Source of the DNA: Luteolibacter arcticus
GTDB taxonomy: Bacteria > Verrucomicrobiota > Verrucomicrobiia > Verrucomicrobiales > Akkermansiaceae
DNA length: 64,000 nucleotides
Assembly: GCF_025950235.1 (NCBI RefSeq)
Contig: NZ_JAPDDT010000022.1
Span: forward strand, 24,090-88,089
Reading direction: 5' to 3'
Every line of letters starts with the position of its first letter. The stretch's first letter is position 1. The position numbers and the translations under genes were made by a program. Below are positions 35,758 through 45,700 of this stretch, in pieces. A model generated the notes under the pieces. The model saw only the letters and a list, made by a program, of their open reading frames with translations, made no database searches and was not told the origin of the DNA.

Positions 35758-36294
35758 GTGAGTTCGGAAAACGCCATTCTGGTCGGAGTATTCGACGGGT
35801 TCACTTGGATTCGCTGCGAGGGAAAAGGCTCCTTCGTAATTAGTCCGGTGATGAAGGAATGCGCCGAATCGCGGATCGCAGAGGGCGAGCGATGTCTGGT
35901 CATCGATCTCGAAGCCTGCACCGGCATGGACTCCACTTTCATGGGGCAGCTTGCCAGTTTTGCCGCCCGGCTATCGAAGCTGGGAGCCAAGGGCGGCGTC
36001 CAGATTGCCGGGGCGGGCGAGCGCAACCGCACCTCGCTGGAGGATCTGGGACTGGACTGCCTGCTGGAGATTGATCCGCCAGTCGCCCTATGGCGCGGCC
36101 GGGCCGAGCAAGTCCGGGCGGAACTGGAACCCTATCGGCCGGGCCATGCACCAACGGTGAAGGAGCGGGCACGACACATTTTGGAGGCTCATCAGACGCT
36201 GGCTGCCACCAGTGAAGAGAACGCCCGGAAGTTCGCCGGCGTGGTCGGCATCCTCGAACAAGAGGTTGCCGAAAACGAACGCAAGGCCGACTGA
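35758..36294 (+). CDS. STAS-domain anti-sigma-factor antagonist
   Basis: 178 residues from a GTG at 35758. The STAS domain occupies about residues 1-110, with the phosphorylatable Ser in TGMDSTFMGQLASFAARL, as in SpoIIAA/RsbV. A C-terminal helical extension follows. It is normally phosphorylated by a kinase and dephosphorylated by a PP2C phosphatase. The next gene, 16 bp downstream, is such a phosphatase, so the pair forms part of a partner-switching circuit; no kinase gene is visible in the window. Confidence 0.85.
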   Translation: MSSENAILVGVFDGFTWIRCEGKGSFVISPVMKECAESRIAEGERCLVIDLEACTGMDSTFMGQLASFAARLSKLGAKGGVQIAGAGERNRTSLEDLGLDCLLEIDPPVALWRGRAEQVRAELEPYRPGHAPTVKERARHILEAHQTLAATSEENARKFAGVVGILEQEVAENERKAD

Positions 36295-36310
36295 CCTGTC
36301 GGCGCGGCCC

Positions 36311-37744
36311 ATGGAACACCTCCTCCCTTATTCCTTGCTGGCCCTGGTGCTTCTCGGGCTGGCCATCGCCTTGGTGCGGAAAAAGCGGGAGCTTTACTCG
36401 AAGAAGGCCGAGCTGTCGGCCTTCGAGGGCGAGGAACACCGGATGTTCGCATTCCTCCACGACCTGGGCGCGGCGATCGGCAGCGACACCACCATGACCG
36501 GATTGTCGCGGCTGATCGTGGATGGGGTGGACCGGGTGGTCGCGGCCCGTGGGGGGGCGCTTTACCTGCTGGACGACTCGCGCACCCGGCTCCAGCCGAA
36601 GTACCTTTCCACCGAGTGCCCTCCGCTGATTCCCGTGCCGGAAGAGGTGCGGCAGCGGGCGGAGAAGGATGCCCGGGCCTTGGAGAGTCATCTGCGGCTG
36701 GCCCAAGTGCCGGCGGACGAGGGGATGCTCGGGGCAGTTCTTTCTGCCAGCGAGGCCCAGTTCATTCCCGAGGTGAAGGCTCATCCCGCCTTTCGTGACG
36801 GGTCGCTCTTCGGTCCGGATACGATGGCCCTCGTGGCTCCGCTGCGCCACGGCGGGAAGGATCTCGGGGTCCTGGCCGTCACCCGCATCCGCGAGGATGG
36901 GGCATTCACTTCAAACGACTTCGCCGTCTTCCGCAGCGTCGCCGAGCAATCCGCCTTCGCGATCGGCAGTGCCTTGGTCCATCGCGAAGCGGGCGAGAAG
37001 CGGCAGATGGAGCGCGAGCTTCGTAATGCCCGCGAGGTCCAGCGCGTCTTGCTCCCGCAGGGCGACCCGATCGTCCCCGGCTATCGCATCAGCGGCACCA
37101 ACCAGCCGGCCCGCATCATCAGCGGCGACTACTACGACTACTTCGACCTCGGCAACGGCCGGCACGGAGTGGTGATCGCCGACGTATCCGGGAAAGGGGT
37201 TGCCGCCGGTCTGCTGATGGCCATGTGCCGCAGCGTCCTGCGTTCGCTCGCCGCGGCCCACGAGGATCCGGCAGCCGCGCTGGCCCTGGTGAATCGCCAG
37301 CTTTTCCCGGACATCCGAGAGGACATGTTCATCAGCCTCTTTTACGCGGTGATCGAGGGCGATAGCGGGCGCGTGAAGCTTGTCCGGGCCGGGCACGATC
37401 CCGCCTTGCTCTACCGCGCTGCGGAAAAGTCAGTGACGATTCTCAAGCCACCCGGCCTCGCACTGGGCATCGACGAAGGCGATGTCTTCGAGCGCGTCAC
37501 CAAGGTCCATGAGATCCAGCTCGAGCAGGGCGATTGCGTGCTCTTTCACACTGATGGCGTGAAGGAGGCCGTGGATGCGGCGGGCGAGGAATTCGGCATG
37601 GACCGACTCCGCCAAGCCTTCCGCGACGGTGCGTCCCTGGGTGCGGAAACATCGATCCGGGCGGTGGAAAAGGAACTCGCCCGTTTCGCCGCAGGCGCGC
37701 CGCAGATGGACGATGTCACCCTGGTGGCAGTCGAAAAGCGGTAG
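36311..37744 (+). CDS. GAF-SpoIIE/PP2C phosphatase, RsbU-type
   Basis: 477 residues from ATG 36311. A single TM helix (about 5-24) anchors it. A GAF domain (about 50-230) follows, then a SpoIIE-type PP2C domain (about 270-475) with SGDYYDYFDLGNGRHGVVIADVSGKGVAAGLLMA and TDGVKEAVDAAGEEFG, which hold the metal-binding Asp residues. I infer that the GAF domain senses a ligand and that the phosphatase acts on the STAS protein encoded upstream. Confidence 0.9.
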   Translation: MEHLLPYSLLALVLLGLAIALVRKKRELYSKKAELSAFEGEEHRMFAFLHDLGAAIGSDTTMTGLSRLIVDGVDRVVAARGGALYLLDDSRTRLQPKYLSTECPPLIPVPEEVRQRAEKDARALESHLRLAQVPADEGMLGAVLSASEAQFIPEVKAHPAFRDGSLFGPDTMALVAPLRHGGKDLGVLAVTRIREDGAFTSNDFAVFRSVAEQSAFAIGSALVHREAGEKRQMERELRNAREVQRVLLPQGDPIVPGYRISGTNQPARIISGDYYDYFDLGNGRHGVVIADVSGKGVAAGLLMAMCRSVLRSLAAAHEDPAAALALVNRQLFPDIREDMFISLFYAVIEGDSGRVKLVRAGHDPALLYRAAEKSVTILKPPGLALGIDEGDVFERVTKVHEIQLEQGDCVLFHTDGVKEAVDAAGEEFGMDRLRQAFRDGASLGAETSIRAVEKELARFAAGAPQMDDVTLVAVEKR

Positions 37745-37747
37745 GCG

Positions 37748-38626
37748 TCAGGCATTTCCCGCCTGCCGGGTGCGGCGCAGGAGCAGGCCGGCTGTTGCGA
37801 TACCTAACAAGATCGGTGCAGTCGGCTCGGGCACAGTCACGAGATCACCGAAGCCGTTCGTGTTGCCGCCGTTGACTCCGAGGTTGCCATCCCAAGCGGC
37901 GAAGATGCCGAGATTCTGTGGGGGAAGGCCCGGATAGGTGGTGCCGAACATGTCGAAGCGGATCGACGAGGTATTCTCGTAGTAGAGGATCATGCCACCG
38001 TCGGCCGTGGTCTCCGGATGTCCCGACCCACGCGAGTCGAAGCGGTAGGAGCCGTCCTCGTTGAGCACGTTGATCTCGCTGTTGTCGTGAAGTTGGTAGC
38101 CGACCAATCCGTTGCCACCGAAGGCGCGGATCGACTCGGCCTGAAGCGTTTCACCATCGTGGTCATAGACCAGCAGGCGGACGCCGGGCAGCGTGATCTC
38201 CGTCTGGAAGTCGCTGCCGCCGAGGAAGAAGCTCATCGACCAGGCGATGCCACCGGTGGGCTGCTCCAGATTACCGTCCTGACGGTAGTAAACGCCGAGG
38301 TCGTTGTTGGAAAAGCTGTCGTTGTAGTCCGGGATCCATCCGACCCACTGGTAGGTGCTCGTTTCCCGGAAGGAAGAGCCCTCGCCATCGGTCAGGCCGA
38401 GGAATGACACGCGCACATCAACGGAGTTGCCGTTGTAGGTCCCCGCATTGGCGAAATCCATCGAGTGAGCCGAAGAGTAGTAGGGCCCGAGCGTCGAGTT
38501 GTTCGGATACATCTGGCTCGCCGGCTGGACGTTGCCGGAAAAATCCAGGTCCACGTAAGTCTGTGCCATCGCTCCCAAGGGGAGGGCGGCAACCAAGCAG
38601 GCGAGTTGGGGGAATGACACGGTCAT
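37748..38626 (-). CDS. PEP-CTERM exported protein
   Basis: 292 residues with a signal peptide (MTVSFPQLACLVAALPLGAMAQ) and a C-terminal PEP-CTERM sorting signal: VPEPTAPILLGIATAGLLLRRTRQ. The middle is beta-rich and aromatic (YVDLDFSGNVQPASQMYPNN), typical of extracellular EPS-associated proteins. It is processed by an exosortase. In Verrucomicrobia such proteins are numerous. It sits just downstream of the NRPS genes on the same strand but has no functional link I can show. Confidence 0.88.
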   Translation of the reverse strand: MTVSFPQLACLVAALPLGAMAQTYVDLDFSGNVQPASQMYPNNSTLGPYYSSAHSMDFANAGTYNGNSVDVRVSFLGLTDGEGSSFRETSTYQWVGWIPDYNDSFSNNDLGVYYRQDGNLEQPTGGIAWSMSFFLGGSDFQTEITLPGVRLLVYDHDGETLQAESIRAFGGNGLVGYQLHDNSEINVLNEDGSYRFDSRGSGHPETTADGGMILYYENTSSIRFDMFGTTYPGLPPQNLGIFAAWDGNLGVNGGNTNGFGDLVTVPEPTAPILLGIATAGLLLRRTRQAGNA

Positions 38627-38686
38627 GGGGGCGACAGGGACGCGTTTGATCTAGCAACGATCGCGCCCCGGATCGAACGGAAAGTG

Positions 38687-41600
38687 TCACGCGATCACGG
38701 TAGGCTGGAGGACATCCTCCAGGGCCTTCGCGAGCGGACCGACGTTCTTGTCGTCGAAAAGCGTCAGGTGGCGGCCGGGAACCGGCACGATTCGCAGGCC
38801 TCCGCCGGCCAGTGCGGTCCAGCCGTAGTCGGCCGGCCACTCGACCTTGTCGCTCGGGGTCAGGGCTTTGAAGAGCGTGATCGGGCCGGGATAGAGGCGG
38901 GGCTTGTAGGCCTGCATCGCGCGCCAGTTTTCCTCCCGGACCTGGACGCGGCGCAGATCGCTGTGCGCTTCCGCCGGACCCATGGTCATGGCTTCGACGA
39001 CTTCCTTCTTCACCTGGCGGTGAACGGAAATGCCTTCTGCAATCCGTTCTCGCAAACGCTCCAGCTTCGCGGGCAGCGGCAGGTCATCCTGCTGCTGCCA
39101 GAAAGCTCCGAGTCGCCCCGGCAGCGAGTAGCGCTTGCCGGGAGCTGTTGGATTGTGGGTGTCGAAGAGGCCAAGAAATTCGACCGCGTGTCCCTGCTCG
39201 ACGAGCTGGCACGCCATCTCGTGCGCCACCACGCCGCCAAACGAGTAACCCGCCAAGCGGAACGGGCCTTCGGGATGCACCGCCAACAGTTCCTTCACGT
39301 AGGCGGCTGCGGTTTCCTCGACGCTGGATTCGGTGATGGGACTGCTGTTGCTCAGGGACAGGGCCTCGATCGCGTGGATCGGGTACTCGCCGGTCATCCG
39401 CTCGGCCAAGCCGCGGTAGAAGATGACGCCGCCATCGCCGCCGTGGATGCAGAACAGGGGTGGGGGATTGCCGCGGTCGGAAAGGGTGACCAGATGGCCT
39501 TTCTTGCCGGACTTCGCCACCGGCTCCACCTCGGGCGCCAGCAGGGAGGCGAGCCGCGCCACGGTCGGGTGGCTGAGCAGTGCTGCCAGCGGCAGGCTGC
39601 GGCCGAATTCCTTCGAGACACGGGAGAACAGGCGCAGTGCCATCAACGAATGGCCACCCAGCGCGAAGAAGTCTTCATCCCGGCCAATCTCTGAAACGTC
39701 GAGCAGCTCGCTCCACAACGCGGCGAGCCGTTTTTCGGTCTCTCCTTGGGGTGGACTGAAACGACGCGGTTCGCCGGATCCCTTCGCCGGATCAGGCAGC
39801 GAGGCGGTGTCGATCTTGCCATTCGCGGTGATCGGAAACGAGTCCACCAGCATCACGCCATCCGGATGCAGGAACGATGGCAGCTTCGACGAAAGCCATG
39901 CGTCGAGCTTCGCGGCATCCATCAGGCTGCCTTCCTCCGAGACGGCCCATGCGAGGATGCGCTTGGTCTCGGCGGTGTCTCCGCGCACCGCGACCTTCGC
40001 CTGGCGCACTTCAGGATGCGATGCGAGGACGGTCTCGATCTCGCCGAGCTCGATGCGGAATCCGCGTACTTTCACCTGATGGTCGCGGCGGCCGATGAAT
40101 TCGATGGTGCCATCCGCCAGCCAGCGGCACAGGTCGCCGGTGCGATAGAGCCGGCCATGGACGGAGTGCTCGACGAACTTGTCCGCTGTTAGAGCAGAAT
40201 CACCTTGGTAGCCGAGTGCCAATCCGTCGCCGCCGGTGAAAAGCTCGCCCGGTATGCCGCCGGGGAGGATCCGGCCGAGTTCATCGAAGATGAAGGCGGT
40301 CGTCCGCGAGATGGGCCGGCCGATGGGGATCGAGGGGCGCTCGCAGTCTTCCGGTCGGATGACGTGGCAGGTGGTGAAGGTGGTGTTCTCGGTCGGTCCG
40401 TAGCCGTTGATCAAGGTGGTGTCTGGCAGCGTCGAGAGCGCTTGGCGCACGTGGGAGACCGAGAGCACGTCGCCGCCGGCGAGCAGGTAGCGCAGGCCTT
40501 TGAGCGAATCGGCGTGTTCCTCGATCATCACTTGGAACAAGCCCGCGGTGAGCCACAGCGTGGTCACACCTTGTTCGCGCACTGCGGTCGCGATCTCGTC
40601 GAGGCCGGTGCCTTTCGAGGGGATGACGAGGGTGCCGCCATTGAGCAGCGGGCCCCAGATTTCAAGCGTCGAGGCATCGAAGGAAAGCGGGGCGGCCTGG
40701 AGGAAGACGTCGCTGGCGGTGATCGGCATGAAGCCGTTGTCGCGCACCAGTCGGGTGACGCCGCGATGCGGCACCAGCACGCCCTTCGGCTTGCCGGTGG
40801 AGCCGGAGGTGAAAAGCAGGTAGGCCGGGTGCTCGGCCGTGAGGAGGAACTCAGGCAGATCGACGGGCGTCGCGCTGCCGAACTTCGGGATCTCTAACAA
40901 ATGCCCGTTCCACTCGCCGAATGAGAAACCCAGCCCCGGCGTGGCGAGGCCGACCCGTGCACCGGATTCCTCTAACAAAAGCGCGAATCGTTGCGCCGGA
41001 TAGTCCGGATCGAGCGGCACGTAGGCACCGCCGGCAAGGAGGATGCCGAGCAGGCCGGTGATCATCTCCGGCGAGGGTTTCGAGCAGAGGGCGACCAGGT
41101 CACCGGGCTTTACGCCGGCTTCGATCAGGCGTGCCGCAACGGTGGTGGCTTCGGCGTGGAGTTGGGCGTAGGTGGCCGTCTCCTCGCCGAAGACCAGGGC
41201 AGTGCGGGAAGGATGGTTCCGCGCGGTCTCCATGAACCATGCAGGTATCGTGGCTTGTGCTTGGTCTGGCGGAATGATTTCCGCGTTCCCAGTGGTTCCA
41301 TTTCGGGACCACTTGCTGAGGATCGTTTCCTTCTCGTCGAATGTGAGAATTTCCAACGCCGAGAGCTTGCGGGTCGGAGCTTCCGCAATGCTCTCAAGCA
41401 ACTGCTGATAGTGCCCCAGCATCCGCCGGGCCGTGGCGTGATCGTAGAGGTCGGTGCTGAAGTCGCAGGTCACACGCCAGCCTTCGGCCCGCTCGACCAT
41501 GAAGAAATGCAGGTCGAAGATTGCGCCGGGCGAACGCGAGGGAATCGGGATCAGCTCCACGCCGCCGAAGGTGCCCGCTTTCGCGAACGAACGCTGGTGC

Positions 41601-42712
41601 GTGAAATTCACCTGGAAGAGGGGATTGCGGCTCGGGTCGCGGTTCGGCTTCAACGCACGGACCAGACACTCGAAGGGGAGATCCTGGTTCTCGACCGCCG
41701 CCAGCGCATGGTCGCGCACCTGGCAGACGAGGCTTTCAAAAGAGGGATCGCCCGAAAGGTCGCTGCGCAGCACCAGCGAGTTGATGAACACGCCGATCAG
41801 CCGCTCGACTTCAGCCCGCGTGCGACCGGTGATCGGCGAGCCGACGGCGATGTCCGTCATCCCGCTGTAGCGGTGGAGCAGCACCTTGTACGCCGCGAGC
41901 AGCAGGTGATAGAGAGTCGCCCCGTTGCGCGCGGCGATGGCTTGCAGGCGGCCGGTCAGTTCGCGCGGCAACAGGGACGAAATCAGATCGCCACTCCACG
42001 ACTTCGCCGCGGGGCGCGGCCGGTCGGTCGGCAGGTCGAGCTCGGCCATGCCAGCCAGCCGGTCTTTCCAGAAGGCAAGCTGCTTGGCGACCTCGGGGCC
42101 TTCGAGGAAGTCCTTTTGCCACACGCTGTAGTCGCCGTACTGGATCGGCGGCATTTCGAGCGGGCACTCCTTTCCCTCGTGATAGGCCTGATAGATGTCC
42201 GCCAGCTCCTCGGTCAGGACAGTCATCGACGAGCCGTCGAACATCGCGTGATGGACGGTGACGTGCAGGATGTGCACGCTCGGCGAAAGCCTCACCAGCT
42301 CCGCCCGGAACACCGGACCGGTCGCAAGATGGAAGGGCCGCTGTGCTTCGATGCTGCCGAGCCGGTCGGCTTCTGTCTGGCGCTCGCCTTCAGGCAGATG
42401 GGAGACGTCGTGAATCGGGAACTTGAAAATCGCGTGGGGAGAAACGATTTGCAGCAGCTCGCCTTGCTCCTCCTCGAAATGAGTGCGCAGCGACTCGTGG
42501 CGCTCGACGATCGTGCGGAGAGATTGCTCTAACAGACCGGTGTCGAGCGGTCCCTCCAGACGGAACCGCATCGGGATGTTGAACGCGGTGACGTCCGGCT
42601 GCAGCAGCTCCAGATACCAGAATACCTGCTGGGCGACTGACGCAGGAAAGGCCAGTACCTCCGCGGACTCGGGCGCTTGGGTCGCATCGAGGTCGTGAGG
42701 GGTATCGCTCAT
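38687..42712 (-). CDS. NRPS terminal module C-A-PCP-TE
   Basis: 1341 residues from ATG 42712, four bases after the upstream stop. Condensation domain about 20-455 (HHAMFDG). Adenylation domain about 480-960: TSGSTGKPKG; pocket residues read by alignment to GrsA are D, A, L, W, L, G, G, T, F, K, eight of ten matching the published valine code DAFWIGGTFK. PCP about 990-1065, serine in LGGHSLMAL (near 1021). Thioesterase about 1080-1338, GYSFGGVVAH and PGRHLTLFDD. It condenses a valine-like residue and releases the product, by hydrolysis or cyclisation. Transcribed third in the operon. Confidence 0.92.
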   Translation of the reverse strand: MSDTPHDLDATQAPESAEVLAFPASVAQQVFWYLELLQPDVTAFNIPMRFRLEGPLDTGLLEQSLRTIVERHESLRTHFEEEQGELLQIVSPHAIFKFPIHDVSHLPEGERQTEADRLGSIEAQRPFHLATGPVFRAELVRLSPSVHILHVTVHHAMFDGSSMTVLTEELADIYQAYHEGKECPLEMPPIQYGDYSVWQKDFLEGPEVAKQLAFWKDRLAGMAELDLPTDRPRPAAKSWSGDLISSLLPRELTGRLQAIAARNGATLYHLLLAAYKVLLHRYSGMTDIAVGSPITGRTRAEVERLIGVFINSLVLRSDLSGDPSFESLVCQVRDHALAAVENQDLPFECLVRALKPNRDPSRNPLFQVNFTHQRSFAKAGTFGGVELIPIPSRSPGAIFDLHFFMVERAEGWRVTCDFSTDLYDHATARRMLGHYQQLLESIAEAPTRKLSALEILTFDEKETILSKWSRNGTTGNAEIIPPDQAQATIPAWFMETARNHPSRTALVFGEETATYAQLHAEATTVAARLIEAGVKPGDLVALCSKPSPEMITGLLGILLAGGAYVPLDPDYPAQRFALLLEESGARVGLATPGLGFSFGEWNGHLLEIPKFGSATPVDLPEFLLTAEHPAYLLFTSGSTGKPKGVLVPHRGVTRLVRDNGFMPITASDVFLQAAPLSFDASTLEIWGPLLNGGTLVIPSKGTGLDEIATAVREQGVTTLWLTAGLFQVMIEEHADSLKGLRYLLAGGDVLSVSHVRQALSTLPDTTLINGYGPTENTTFTTCHVIRPEDCERPSIPIGRPISRTTAFIFDELGRILPGGIPGELFTGGDGLALGYQGDSALTADKFVEHSVHGRLYRTGDLCRWLADGTIEFIGRRDHQVKVRGFRIELGEIETVLASHPEVRQAKVAVRGDTAETKRILAWAVSEEGSLMDAAKLDAWLSSKLPSFLHPDGVMLVDSFPITANGKIDTASLPDPAKGSGEPRRFSPPQGETEKRLAALWSELLDVSEIGRDEDFFALGGHSLMALRLFSRVSKEFGRSLPLAALLSHPTVARLASLLAPEVEPVAKSGKKGHLVTLSDRGNPPPLFCIHGGDGGVIFYRGLAERMTGEYPIHAIEALSLSNSSPITESSVEETAAAYVKELLAVHPEGPFRLAGYSFGGVVAHEMACQLVEQGHAVEFLGLFDTHNPTAPGKRYSLPGRLGAFWQQQDDLPLPAKLERLRERIAEGISVHRQVKKEVVEAMTMGPAEAHSDLRRVQVREENWRAMQAYKPRLYPGPITLFKALTPSDKVEWPADYGWTALAGGGLRIVPVPGRHLTLFDDKNVGPLAKALEDVLQPTVIA

Positions 42713-42716
42713 CGTT

Positions 42717-45700
42717 TCAGAGTTTACGGCGGTAAGCATCGCGGTTCACGCGTTGGATGGTAGGGGCCGCTGCTGCGGGCTCAGCCGCGGAGGTGAGGTC
42801 GGCAGCCAGTGCGGCGATATTGCGGTGACGGAACACCTGGGCAGGGGCGATGGCGAGCCCGATGCGGGTGGCGCGGGTGCTGATCTGGAAGATCAGGATC
42901 GAGTCGCCGCCGAGCTCGAAGATGTCATCGGTGGTGCCGATCTCCTTCATGCCGAGCACTTGCTTCCAGATCTCCACCAGCTTCTGTTCCGTGTCGTTCT
43001 TCGCCGCGACAATTTCACGGGCGGTGTTCTCTTCGGCCTCGCCTGGAGCAGGCAGGGCCTTGCGATTGACCTTGCCATTCGGGGTGAGCGGGAAGGCATC
43101 GAGCACCACGAAGGTCGACGGCACCATGTAGTCCGGCAGCTTCGCGGCGAGGTGCTGGCGCAGCTCCGCGCCGAGTGCCGACGATGGCTTCTCATGGTGC
43201 GGCACGTTTGCCAAGGGAGCCGGGGACGCTTGGATCGGCCACAGCGGCAAGATTCCACTGCCGGAGGGCAGGAAGATGACGTCCATGATGCCGGCGGCAC
43301 CATTGCCACGCCAGCGGACGTGGGCCTTGTAGCCGGTCGAGGTGGCGATGGCGAACAGGTCCTCGGCGGTGAGGGCGGTATTCGGCGGAGATGGCTGGAA
43401 TGGCAGTGCGCCGTCTTCCGGAGAATGCTCCAGCGCCCGCAGGAAACCAAGCGGCGAGGACAGCCGGAGATCTGGGATTCCGGCGATGGCCAACTCGTTC
43501 GGCCCTTCGGCTAGCATCGCTTCGAGCTGCTCGAGATTCAGCCGCTCCCACTGGCGCCAGTTGGTCACCACTTGGGTGGCGGGCTTTTCACCGACGTGGA
43601 GGATCACGTCGTAATGATAGGTCGTGGTCTCGTTGGAGAGCTTGCCGCGACGGAGCTGGATCTCGATGTGCGAGAAGCCTTCGAGGTGGTCGAACCACGC
43701 GGGGTCCAGCGAGAGTTCCGTCTCACGGGAGAGCCGTTGGGCGAGCTTCTCGCGGAGTTGTTTGCAGGTGGTGCCGCTAGGGGCTCGCTCGCGAAGGATT
43801 TCGGCGTGATGGGCGGCTAACAGGGCATTGCTCTGGATGTCGCCGAGGAAGATGCGACCGCCGGGCTTCAGTGCGTTCGCGGCACCTTGCAAGACGCGTT
43901 CGAGGTAGTCGGCATCGGGGAAATACTGCGCGACGGAGTTGATGATGACGGTGTCGAAGTAGCCGTCTGGCATGCCGGCGAAGTCATCGGCAGGGCGGTG
44001 GAAGAGCTTCACCTGTGGCAGGGGGTGATTCTTTTGCAGCGCCTCGATCGCCACCTTTGAAATGTCGGCGGCCCAGTAGCACTCGGACTCCGCGGCGAAG
44101 CGCGAGAGGATCTGGCCGGTGCCGCAGCCGATTTCGAAAATACGACGCGGACCGTAGCTGCGCAGGCGCGCGCTGGTGGTCTCGATCCACTCGGCGACCT
44201 GATCGTCGATGTCAGTGATGCCTGCCCAGCCGGCGATGACCGAGTCGAGCTTGTCCAGCTTGCCGCTGCCGGATTGGTCGATGGCGGACTTGTAGAGCAG
44301 GTCCCACTGGTCTTCCCAGATGGCGGTGCCATTGCTGGTCGCTCCCTCGGGCTTCACGTAGGCGACGAGACGGCCGTCGTGGACGTGGGCCACGGCTAGG
44401 CCGACGGCAGGATGCTGCTCGAGATGAGTCTCGATGTCACCGAGTTCGATGCGGAAGCCGCGGACCTTCACCTGATGGTCCATGCGGCCGAGGCATTCGA
44501 GCGTGCCATCGGGATTCCAGCGCGCGAGGTCGCCGGTGCGGTAGAGCTTGCCGGATTGCAGCGGAGTGGAAATGAAGCGGTCGTCGGTGAGATCCTGACG
44601 CTCGTGATAGCCGTGGGCGAGGCCGTCGCCGCCGATGAGCAGTTCACCGGCGATGCCGACAGGCTGCGGCTGCATCGCGGTATTCACGATGAAGACCTGG
44701 GTGTTGTCGATGGGGCGGCCGATGGTCACCGGACCTTCTCCTGCGTCAACCTTGGCGGTGGTGGACCAGATGGTGGTCTCGGTGGGACCATAGACGTTCC
44801 AGATTTCTCCGCAGAGTGGGGCGAGGCGGTTGACCAGATCGCGCGGGACGGCTTCGCCGCCTACCAGTGCCTTGAAGCCGGTCTTGCCGGACCACTGTGC
44901 TTCTAGCAGCAGGCGCCAGGTGGCCGGTGTCGCTTGGAGAACGGTCACGTTGTGACGGGCGATCGTTTCGGCGAGGCGGTTGCCGTCGATCGTGATGTCG
45001 CGGGTGGCGATCACGACTTCGGCCCCGGTGGTGAGCGGCAGGAAGATTTCCAGGCCGGCGATGTCGAAGGACAGCGTGGTCACCGTGAGCAGCACGTCAT
45101 CAGGAGCCAAGCCGGGTTGGCGGCGCATCGAGTTGAGGAAGTTCACGACGGCGCGGTGGGGCAGGCGGACGCCTTTCGGACGACCCGTGGAGCCGGAGGT
45201 GAAGATGACGTAGACAAGGTCCTCGGGATCACCCTCGACCGGGCTGAAACCGCTGCTATCACCTGTGATTTCATCGACGAGCAAGACCTGCGCTTGAGAT
45301 GCTGGCAGCTCCTTGTGCAGCGAGGTCTGCGAGAGGATCAGCGGCATGTGCGCGTCCTCGACCATGAAGGCCAGGCGCTCGGCCGGGAAGGCGGGATCCA
45401 TCGGCACGTAGGCGGCACCGCATTTCAGGATGCCGAGCAGGCCTGCGACCATGTCGGTCGAGCGCTCCAGATGGATGCCGACCAAGTCGCCGCGCTTCAC
45501 GCCGGAGGCTTGGAGGCGAGCGGCGATGACAGCGGCGCGTTGTTCCAGATCGGCGTAGCTGAGAGCGACATCGCCGCAGCGAATGGCGATCTTGTCCGGA
45601 ACGCGGGAAGCGACGTGTGAAACGAGGCAGGGGAGGGTGGCCGTGCGCGGGTAGTCGCGCTCGGTCGCATTCCAATCGACCAGCACGCGCTGGCTTTCCT

